From Bacteroidales bacterium (GTDB lineage Bacteria > Bacteroidota > Bacteroidia > Bacteroidales > Bacteroidaceae), in the NCBI GenBank assembly GCA_004558865.1, contig SFCY01000067.1:1-11975 (forward strand): 11,975 nt of DNA, written 5' to 3'. Both the position numbers and the translations under genes were made by a program. The notes below the pieces were generated by a model. The model was given only the letters and a program-made list of their open reading frames with translations, was not told where the DNA came from and searched no databases. Shown piece after piece: positions 6,959 through 11,975 of this stretch; positions within the stretch are counted from its first letter, which is position 1, and every line of letters starts with the position of its first letter.

Positions 6959-6989
6959 CAAAGATAGTGGAATTAAAGGGGATAACAAA
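6959..6989 (-). promoter_or_regulatory. Promoter of pyrE
   Basis: On the minus strand TTTG (6986-6989) is followed after exactly 19 bases by TATCTTTG (6959-6966), a perfect Bacteroidota -33/-7 pair. Expected initiation near 6952 leaves a leader of about 45 bases to the ATG at 6907. Confidence 0.85.
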
Positions 6990-7063
6990 ACAAACCTCAC
7001 GATTTTTCGGACATTGGGAATAAAAAGGAGGCCAAGCAAGGGTTCGTTTTCGGTCAGCCCAAC

Positions 7064-7085
7064 TTGTGTGACAATTGTCACACAA
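7064..7085. promoter_or_regulatory. Perfect 22-bp palindrome, Crp-type operator candidate
   Basis: The 22 bases are perfectly self-complementary. The inner 16, TGTGACAATTGTCACA (7067-7082), equal the enterobacterial Crp consensus TGTGA-N6-TCACA. It lies about 75 bases upstream of the pyrE -33 box in the divergent region. Bacteroidota have Crp/Fnr-family regulators, but which factor binds here is unknown, so an operator role is inferred from symmetry. Confidence 0.6.
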
Positions 7086-7146
7086 CAATAGAACAACCGC
7101 CTCACAACAATAGAACAACCGTCACACAACAATAGAACAACTGTCA
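7077..7146. repeat. Tandem repeat, 22-bp period, three units
   Basis: CACAACAATAGAACAAC occurs at 7081-7097, 7103-7119 and 7125-7141, identical each time, with 5-base variable joints CGCCT, CGTCA and TGTCA. Each unit carries a copy of the palindrome half-site: GTCACACAA at 7077, GCCTCACAA at 7099 and GTCACACAA at 7121. The first unit overlaps the palindrome's right arm. A spacing of 22 bp is close to two DNA turns. Confidence 0.9.
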
Positions 7147-7177
7147 TGGACTACTTTTAGCCTTATTTTTAATGTTG

Positions 7178-7209
7178 GTTGACCCGGTTAAACATTACTT
7201 TTATATTTG
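7178..7209 (+). promoter_or_regulatory. Promoter-like match without an assigned gene
   Basis: GTTG (7178-7181), a 20-base spacer and TATATTTG (7202-7209) fit the Bacteroidota promoter pattern on the plus strand. The nearest sure gene begins over 370 bases downstream, so it would drive a long leader, a small RNA or the small frame at 7239. Chance occurrence in AT-rich DNA is possible. Confidence 0.4.
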
Positions 7210-7238
7210 GTTAATACATGTGCGGCTTAGTCACGTTT

Positions 7239-7337
7239 ATGGTTGATACAGCCGCTGCGTTAGCAAAATACATGACAGAACAAGAGAGGAGTAAAAGCGG
7301 AAGCCTCACCTCCTGCTCTCATTCCAGTCTCGCATAA
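7239..7337 (+). CDS. Possible 32-residue small protein (doubtful)
   Basis: An open frame begins at ATG 7239 (MVDTAAALAKYMTEQERSK...) about 24 bases after the start expected from the promoter-like match at 7178-7209, and ends in TAA at 7335-7337. An in-frame ATG at 7218 would add 7 residues but lies almost at the expected transcript start. The sequence matches no family I know and has no signal peptide. Only its position suggests it is real. Confidence 0.15.
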   Translation: MVDTAAALAKYMTEQERSKSGSLTSCSHSSLA

Positions 7338-7530
7338 AGCAAGACATTTTTCTTGGGTCGCCCCAAAGTACATGTACCCACACCCTTACCCCTCATTGCA
7401 ACGACGCAAGGAACGCAAAGGCCACACCCCATTGCAGTGGGCCGTTTGCGGCAATCCCATGCACACAATCATAGAAGTTCATCCAGCTGGTAGAGTTCAA
7501 AACGAACAAAAATAAAGAAACAACAAACAT

Positions 7531-7562
7531 TTTGTACAAATTACAAAGTATAATCTTTTTTG
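7531..7562 (+). promoter_or_regulatory. Probable promoter of the PAP2 phosphatase gene
   Basis: TTTG (7531-7534) is followed after 20 bases by CTTTTTTG (7555-7562), which keeps the TTTG end of the -7 box but not the leading TA. A TATAAT overlaps the spacer. The position, 19 bases before the ATG at 7582, fits a short leader. Confidence 0.5.
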
Positions 7563-7581
7563 CAGCGTTTAAAAAACAGAT

Positions 7582-8892
7582 ATGATGAAAACCAAAATTA
7601 TCGCATTCGCTTTGATGGTCTGCGCAGGGCATGCGGCACAGGCTGCCGAAGCCTCTCTGGCCGACACACTGCAGGTGGCCGCAATGCCACCCGCGACAAC
7701 CACCGACACGACAGCCGTGGCCAAGATGGACTCACTGCGGCTCAACCCCAAGCTGGAGTGGATGGACCGCGCCTTTGAGTCGCGCCTTTTCCGCGCCACC
7801 TATATGGGTGTGCCGCTCATCGCCGGCGGCCTCATCGTGAAGCATCAGGACACCAAGTTCCGTAGGCTCCGCAACGATTTCCTGCCCCATTTCCGCCGCC
7901 CCATCGACGACTACATGCAGTATCTTCCCGCAGCGGTGATGGTGGGAATGAAGACGGCCGGTGTGCCCTCGCGCAGCTCGTGGGGGCGAATGCTGCTGAG
8001 CGACGCGTTCACCGTGGGAGCCATGGCCATCACCGTGGACGGTCTGAAGCGCACCACCCAGGTGACGCGCCCCGACGGCACCAACCGCCACAGCTTTCCC
8101 TCGGGCCACACGGCCACGGCCTTCATGACGGCCACCATGCTCACCAAGGAATATGGGCACCTGTCGCCGTGGGTGGGTGTGGGAGCCTACTCACTGGCCA
8201 CGGCCACAGGGCTCATGCGCGTGGCCAACAACAAGCATTGGATCTCAGACGTGATGGTAGGAGCGGGCATCGGCATCCTCTCCACGGAGCTGGGCTACTG
8301 GCTGGCCGACCTCGTGATGAAAGACAAGGGGCTCAACATGAAGGACTCGCCCGGGATGTATGCCGCCCTCTTCCGCCCCAATCCCTCCTTCCTCTCGCTC
8401 ACCGTGGGGTTCTCCCTCCCCCTGAGCCACTACGACATCCGTGAGGGCGAGGCTTTCGAGACCACCACAGGCACCGCCATCGGACTGGAGGGGGCATGGT
8501 TCTTTTCTCCCTATTTTGGAATCGGCGGAAAAGCGGCGGCGGCCAACCTGCGCTACATCGTCAACGGACAGGATGCGCCCGACAACACCTTCAAGTTCTA
8601 CACCCTCCAGACCGGACTCTATTTCTGCCTGCCGCTCTCCATGCGCTGGAAGGTGGGCAGCAAGCTCGTGGGGGGAGCCGTGTTCTATCCACCCACCAAC
8701 ATCAACGGCACACCCATTCCGCGCAACTGCGGCCCGGCTGTGGGCACCGGCCTCTGCACCGACCTGCAGGTGCGATCCAACCTGTCCATAGGCACCTACC
8801 TCGACTACAACGTGCAGGTGCCGGGGAGCCGATACAGCCACGAATACATCCACGTGCTCACGCTCGGCGGCCGCGCCAGCATCAGATTCTAA
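7582..8892 (+). CDS. PAP2-family phosphatase with C-terminal beta-barrel-like region
   Basis: A 436-residue predicted envelope phosphatase. The signal peptide ends near AAQAA (residues 18-22). The PAP2 domain (about 70-245) has all three catalytic motifs: K156-x6-R163P164, P173-S-G-H176 and R213-x5-H219-x3-D223. The histidines and acid needed for the phospho-enzyme cycle are present. Relatives include lipid A phosphatases (LpxE/LpxF), undecaprenyl pyrophosphate phosphatases and phosphatidylglycerophosphate phosphatases; the sequence alone does not fix the substrate, though lipid A or undecaprenyl pyrophosphate is likely for a secreted form. Residues about 267-436 contain alternating short strands (FLSLTVGFSLPLSHYD, GIGGKAAAANLRYIV, FYTLQTGLYFCLPLSM, NLSIGTYLDYNVQV, HVLTLGGRASIRF) and end in Phe, the pattern of an outer-membrane barrel. 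ATG codons at 7582 and 7585 are both possible starts. Arginine is mainly CGC (16 of 24). Confidence 0.88.
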   Translation: MMKTKIIAFALMVCAGHAAQAAEASLADTLQVAAMPPATTTDTTAVAKMDSLRLNPKLEWMDRAFESRLFRATYMGVPLIAGGLIVKHQDTKFRRLRNDFLPHFRRPIDDYMQYLPAAVMVGMKTAGVPSRSSWGRMLLSDAFTVGAMAITVDGLKRTTQVTRPDGTNRHSFPSGHTATAFMTATMLTKEYGHLSPWVGVGAYSLATATGLMRVANNKHWISDVMVGAGIGILSTELGYWLADLVMKDKGLNMKDSPGMYAALFRPNPSFLSLTVGFSLPLSHYDIREGEAFETTTGTAIGLEGAWFFSPYFGIGGKAAAANLRYIVNGQDAPDNTFKFYTLQTGLYFCLPLSMRWKVGSKLVGGAVFYPPTNINGTPIPRNCGPAVGTGLCTDLQVRSNLSIGTYLDYNVQVPGSRYSHEYIHVLTLGGRASIRF

Positions 8893-8931
8893 GCCTGGAT
8901 TGCTCGAGGTGTTGCCTTTTGCAAGGATTCC

Positions 8932-8979
8932 CATGGATTGGCCACAAGTTATTCGCGAATAATTTGCGACCAATCCATG
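8932..8979. repeat. 48-base inverted repeat between phosphatase and HD genes
   Basis: CATGGATTGG (8932-8941) pairs perfectly with CCAATCCATG (8970-8979). Inside, after two mismatches, pairing resumes and ends in the 14-bp palindrome TTATTCGCGAATAA (8949-8962). The result is one long, nearly continuous stem. It begins 40 bases after the phosphatase stop and has no T run on either side, so it is not a standard terminator. It may end or protect the phosphatase mRNA or be an operator. Confidence 0.75.
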
Positions 8980-9043
8980 ATGCAACGATTCACCGAACCG
9001 CTTTTGGCCTGTCAGAAAAGTTGCATTTTCTCTACCCACAAAA

Positions 9044-9075
9044 CTTGCTGGTGTGAAAAGAAAAAGGTATATTTG
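9044..9075 (+). promoter_or_regulatory. Promoter of the HD-domain gene
   Basis: CTTG (9044-9047), a 20-base spacer and TATATTTG (9068-9075) form a good Bacteroidota promoter. Initiation near 9082 leaves about 18 bases before the ATG at 9100. A second -7 type box, TACTTTTG (9091-9098), touches the start codon and lacks a properly spaced -33 partner. Confidence 0.7.
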
Positions 9076-9099
9076 CAAAAAAATAAGAACTACTTTTGC

Positions 9100-9750
9100 A
9101 TGATAGACATTAATGTAAGTTTGGACCTGATGGAGTTTGTCGAGACACAGATTCTACCGAGATATGCCAATTTCGACCAGGCCCATCGTCTGAACCACGT
9201 CAACCATGTCATCAAACAGTCGCTGGCTCTGGCCAGGAAAATCGGTGCCGACATCAACATGGCTTATGTCACGGCGGCTTACCACGACCTGGGACTGGAG
9301 GGGCCGAGAGCTATACACCACCTGACGAGCGGGAAAATACTGATTTCAGACACAAGACTGAAGAAATGGTTCTCTGCCGAACAGATGAAAATTATGAAGG
9401 AGGCAGTGGAAGACCACAGGGCTTCGGCATCACACGCTCCAAGAAGCATCTACGGCAAGATTGTGGCTGAGGCTGACAGGGAACTCGAACCCGACACCGT
9501 GTTCAGACGCACGATACTCTACGGACGCGACCACTATCCGGAGATGAGCATGGAGCAGCAATGGGACAGGTTTACGGAACATCTTGACAACAAATACTCC
9601 AATACGGGATACATAAAACTATGGATTCCGGGGAGCGAAAACGAAAAGAACCTGAAGGTGATAAGGGATTATATAAACAACCGGACAGCTCTCAGGGCTT
9701 TGTTCGACAAGATTTTCAACGAACTGAACGGAAACGAGGCTGAACAATAA
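9100..9750 (+). CDS. HD-domain metal-dependent phosphohydrolase
   Basis: A 216-residue soluble protein of the HD superfamily, whose members use a metal pair or single metal to hydrolyse phosphate esters, usually nucleotides or signalling molecules. Ligands visible in order are His33 in NHVNHVIKQSLALA (32-45), His62-Asp63 in AAYHDLGL (59-66), His106 in AVEDHRAS and Asp126 in AEADREL. The substrate is not evident. The C-terminal half is helical with no second recognised domain. The start at 9100 fits the promoter ending at 9075; the open frame continues upstream to 8938 but crosses that promoter and a hairpin. Arginine codons are AGA/AGG in 11 of 15 cases, unlike the phosphatase gene before it (2 of 24), which may mark foreign origin or a different expression level. 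The M6 protease gene follows after 55 bases without a clear promoter of its own. Confidence 0.85.
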   Translation: MIDINVSLDLMEFVETQILPRYANFDQAHRLNHVNHVIKQSLALARKIGADINMAYVTAAYHDLGLEGPRAIHHLTSGKILISDTRLKKWFSAEQMKIMKEAVEDHRASASHAPRSIYGKIVAEADRELEPDTVFRRTILYGRDHYPEMSMEQQWDRFTEHLDNKYSNTGYIKLWIPGSENEKNLKVIRDYINNRTALRALFDKIFNELNGNEAEQ

Positions 9751-9805
9751 CCTTCGGCCATCTTAATCTTAACGATATTAACTTCAATATTATTAATACT
9801 GCACA

Positions 9806-11671
9806 ATGAGAAAGAAATTACTATTCGGACTTCTGTTTGCCGCAATGACAGCAGGGGCAGTGAAAATGAAGCCTGGAATCAATATCATCAAGCAGGCTGA
9901 CGGAACGACTATAACCGTTAGAGCCTACGGAGACGAGGACTTGAGCTATTTCCTCGCTTCTGACGGCACACTGCTCTATCAGGAAGGCACAAACTTCTAT
10001 ATCGCGGGCGTGAAAGCCGACGGCACTCTGTATTCAACCGGAGTGCTCGCCCACGAGCCAAGCATGCGAACGATAAAGGAAATCTCTGCCATCAAAGCGC
10101 AGAATGCCAAGGCTTTCTACAATTCGATGGAGAAACAGGCAAAGGCAAACAAGGTGAGACGTGAGCCTATGACACCGGACAATTCTTTGCTGCCTTCGCT
10201 CGGCAAACACAAGATACCGGTAATCCTCGTGGAATTCAGCGACGTGGAATTCAGCATGGAGAATCCTAAGGCTACCTTCGACAAATATCTCAACGGCAAA
10301 GAACTTTTCAACAAGGAGACCGACCCGGAGATGGGACAGAACTATGCCAGCGTGGCTAAGTATTTCAAAGACATGAGCTTCGGAAAATTCGAGCCGGAAT
10401 TTGAAGTGTATGGTCCTGTGAACCTTGGCAAACCTCTCGCAACATACGGAGCGGGATATTCATCAGAGGAGAATATGGGACTGCTGCTCACCGACGCCTG
10501 CACAGCTGTTGACGACGAGGTGGACTTCACCCAATATGACTCTAACGACGACGGTAATATCGACCTCATCTACATCATCTACGCCGGATTCTCACAGAGT
10601 ATCGCCGGAAACTCTACAGACTGCATACACCCGAAATCGGGTTATCTCTCACTGGCAAAATCGTTTGACGGAATGGACGTGAAGCGCTATGGCGTGAACA
10701 ACGAGCTGAACGGCACACCGGCTGACCAGGCGAATGGACCGATAATAAACGGCATCGGACTTTTCTGCCATGAGTTCTCACACTGTATGGGACTGCCTGA
10801 CCTATATCCGAAATCGGGTTCAATTGCAGAGGCTTGCATAAACCAGAATATGGACTACTGGAGCCTGATGGACGCCGGAGAATATACAGCGAACGGATAC
10901 CGCCCTACTGCTTACACAGCATGGGAGCGCGAGCGTCTGGGATGGATGGAAATCGGCACACTGACCGGTCCTTCAAACGTGGAACTGAAATCGCTTGACG
11001 AGGGTGGCGCAGCATTCCGCATCTATAACGACAAGGACGAGACGGGCCACGAGTATTATATCGTGGAGAACGTGCAGAACAATGGTTGGAACAAGAACCT
11101 GTTCGGCAACGGACTGATGGTGACCCACGTTGACTATCTCTCAAGCCAGTTCTCACTCGGAGGATGCAAGGTGAACAACACTGGAGGTCATCCACGCATG
11201 CATGTCATGGCTGCCGACGGTATGTTCGTTCCTGAATACTTCCTCGGTTCTACCATCGAGGACAGCTACATCACATTCCTGAAGGAGCACAACGCTGACC
11301 TCGTGGCAAAATACGGCGGACAAGTATTCAGCATCGAAGACTATAAGGCTGAGGCTGCCGGCGACCTCTTCCCTGGCACATCGAACGCTACATCGCTGAC
11401 CGACGACTCACAGCCTATGAAGGCATGGACATACAATGGAGAGACAATGGGCAAGCCTATCACCGACATCACTAACGATACGGAGAAGGGTATCGTGTCA
11501 TTCAAGTTCATGGGCGGCGGCGAACCTGTTGACGGTATCAACGAGGTGACTGTAAACAAGACAACTGACAGCCGTGTATACTCTATCAGCGGAACATATA
11601 TGGGCAACGACATCAACAGCCTGCCAAAGGGTATATACATCCGCAACGGCAAGAAGGTGATAAACAACTAA
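9806..11671 (+). CDS. Secreted M6-family metalloprotease with type IX-like sorting tail
   Basis: A 621-residue secreted zinc protease of the M6 (immune inhibitor A-like) family. The signal peptide ends near TAGA (15-18). An N-terminal propeptide-like region (about 20-130) contains ITVRAYGDEDLSYFLASDG. The catalytic site is H322-E-F-S-H326-xxG-xx-D332, with Met355 in WSLMDAGEY as the likely Met-turn. Tyr244-Asp245 begins a DSNDDGNID loop (245-253) of dockerin/EF-hand type that probably binds calcium. A glycine-rich linker (570-572) leads to a short C-terminal tail (about 588-621) with VYSISG, LPKGIYIRNGKKV, the style of sorting signal seen on Prevotella proteins exported by the type IX system. 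Relatives degrade host or dietary proteins; the target here is unknown. It begins 55 bases after the HD gene and ends before a strong terminator. Its AT-richer spacer upstream shows no TAnnTTTG box, so cotranscription with the HD gene is possible. Confidence 0.93.
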   Translation: MRKKLLFGLLFAAMTAGAVKMKPGINIIKQADGTTITVRAYGDEDLSYFLASDGTLLYQEGTNFYIAGVKADGTLYSTGVLAHEPSMRTIKEISAIKAQNAKAFYNSMEKQAKANKVRREPMTPDNSLLPSLGKHKIPVILVEFSDVEFSMENPKATFDKYLNGKELFNKETDPEMGQNYASVAKYFKDMSFGKFEPEFEVYGPVNLGKPLATYGAGYSSEENMGLLLTDACTAVDDEVDFTQYDSNDDGNIDLIYIIYAGFSQSIAGNSTDCIHPKSGYLSLAKSFDGMDVKRYGVNNELNGTPADQANGPIINGIGLFCHEFSHCMGLPDLYPKSGSIAEACINQNMDYWSLMDAGEYTANGYRPTAYTAWERERLGWMEIGTLTGPSNVELKSLDEGGAAFRIYNDKDETGHEYYIVENVQNNGWNKNLFGNGLMVTHVDYLSSQFSLGGCKVNNTGGHPRMHVMAADGMFVPEYFLGSTIEDSYITFLKEHNADLVAKYGGQVFSIEDYKAEAAGDLFPGTSNATSLTDDSQPMKAWTYNGETMGKPITDITNDTEKGIVSFKFMGGGEPVDGINEVTVNKTTDSRVYSISGTYMGNDINSLPKGIYIRNGKKVINN

Positions 11672-11742
11672 CGGTTATCCCGACGACATCCCGCCTTGTG
11701 CCGCATGTTGCCAATGATGACAAGCATTGCAAATGGCAACTG

Positions 11743-11778
11743 ACAATGTCTACGATGACTAACAATGTCTACGATGAC
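11743..11778. repeat. Two tandem copies of a 17-bp unit (19-bp period)
   Basis: ACAATGTCTACGATGAC occurs at 11743-11759 and 11762-11778 without mismatch, separated by two bases. It lies in the 3' untranslated stretch between the protease stop and its terminator. No function is apparent. Confidence 0.9.
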
Positions 11779-11805
11779 AAACGGCACACAGACTTTAACA
11801 ATATT

Positions 11806-11875
11806 GCGCCCTGAAAGGCTAAAAGCCAGAATCTTTCTTCTGGCTTTATCCTTTCAGGGCGCTTTTGTTTTTTTT
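11806..11875 (+). terminator. Intrinsic terminator of the HD/M6 protease transcript
   Basis: GCGCCCTGAAAGG (11806-11818) pairs perfectly over 13 bp with CCTTTCAGGGCGC (11850-11862), followed by TTTTGTTTTTTTT. An inner stem AAAGCCAGAA / TTCTGGCTTT stacks on the outer one. It lies 134 bases after the protease stop. On the minus strand the T run is absent, so it works mainly on the plus strand. Confidence 0.95.
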
Positions 11876-11975
11876 AAACCCAAATCGGTCATTAGGGCTT
11901 GCATGGATTTTGTTTTTTAGAAGAGTGGATTTTGTTTGGCTTTTAATGAGTAATAGCGGGCTATTGCGAATTAAA
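11876..11975. other. Window-end intergenic sequence
   Basis: AT-rich DNA after the terminator. GGATTTTGTTT occurs twice, at 11905 and 11927 (22-base offset), and AATAGCGGGCTATT (11952-11965) is a small palindrome. There is no gene; it may be the upstream region of a gene beyond the window. Confidence 0.5.

Larger units (their letters stand above)
7148..7530. other. Long divergent intergenic region with no convincing gene
   Basis: Between the tandem repeat and the phosphatase promoter lies about 380 bases without a supported gene. It contains a promoter-like match at 7178-7209, a possible tiny reading frame after it, and an imperfect inverted repeat of GAGAGGAG (about 7282-7290) with CTCCTGCTCTC (about 7310-7320). 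There is no tRNA, clear terminator or mobile-element end. A small RNA is possible but unsupported. Confidence 0.5.

Noticed and set aside
7081..7146. CRISPR-like array
   Set aside because: The joints between units are only 5 bases and similar to one another, so this is a simple tandem repeat.
6908..7147. 80-residue N-terminal extension of PyrE
   Set aside because: It would cross the pyrE promoter and tandem repeat, and the PyrE family begins at the ATG at 6907 or 6913.
8938..9099. 54-residue N-terminal extension of the HD protein
   Set aside because: It is Cys- and Lys-rich, crosses the promoter at 9044-9075 and the 48-base hairpin, and is not HD sequence.
10628..10825. Repeated CCGAAATCGGGTT inside the protease gene
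   Set aside because: Both copies encode PKSG in frame; a short coincidence within coding sequence.

Overview
The window looks like a piece of a Bacteroidota chromosome, most likely from the Prevotellaceae (Prevotella or Segatella type). The evidence is as follows. Several genes are preceded by the Bacteroidota promoter pattern, a TTTG/TTG box followed 19-20 bases later by TAnnTTTG. Three envelope proteins carry Sec or lipoprotein signals. A secreted M6 protease ends in a short sorting tail of the type-IX secretion style (VYSISG...LPKGIYIRNGKKV). PyrE closely resembles Bacteroides PyrE as I remember it. No rRNA, tRNA, CRISPR array, transposase or phage gene was seen. This is mostly ordinary chromosomal sequence with unusually decorated intergenic regions.

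Layout. Bases 50-1507 (minus) encode an AlbA_2/Schlafen-type DNA-binding regulator fused to a GHKL-like ATPase domain, with its own good promoter and a hairpin at its 3' side. Bases 1867-4900 (minus) hold a two-gene unit whose reading frames overlap by 26 bp: a lipoprotein of TIM-barrel appearance, then a 709-residue secreted helical-repeat-like protein. I cannot name either. Bases 5146-6907 (minus) hold pyrE, a small SRPBCC-fold protein and a lipoprotein with a Rieske-like C-terminal region, probably cotranscribed from a strong-looking promoter upstream of pyrE. The spaces around this group contain G/C-rich hairpin modules that look like REP/BIME elements.

Bases 6908-7581 are a long divergent intergenic region. 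It holds the pyrE promoter, a perfect 22-bp palindrome whose core equals the TGTGA-N6-TCACA Crp-type consensus, a 22-bp-period tandem repeat that repeats the palindrome half-site, a promoter-like match without a convincing gene, and the promoter of the next gene. On the plus strand follow a PAP2-family phosphatase with a C-terminal beta-barrel-like region (7582-8892), an HD-domain phosphohydrolase with its own promoter and distinctive arginine codon use (9100-9750), and the secreted M6 metalloprotease (9806-11671), which ends at a textbook intrinsic terminator.

Working together: most of the window concerns the cell envelope (two lipoproteins, a secreted helical protein, a lipid phosphatase and a secreted protease), with pyrimidine synthesis (PyrE) and two soluble regulatory or metabolic proteins interspersed. 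I did not find a clear-cut new defence or mobile system. The best candidates for new biology are the overlapping lipoprotein pair, the four-cysteine Rieske-like lipoprotein, the phosphatase-barrel fusion and the phased operator-like array between pyrE and the phosphatase gene.
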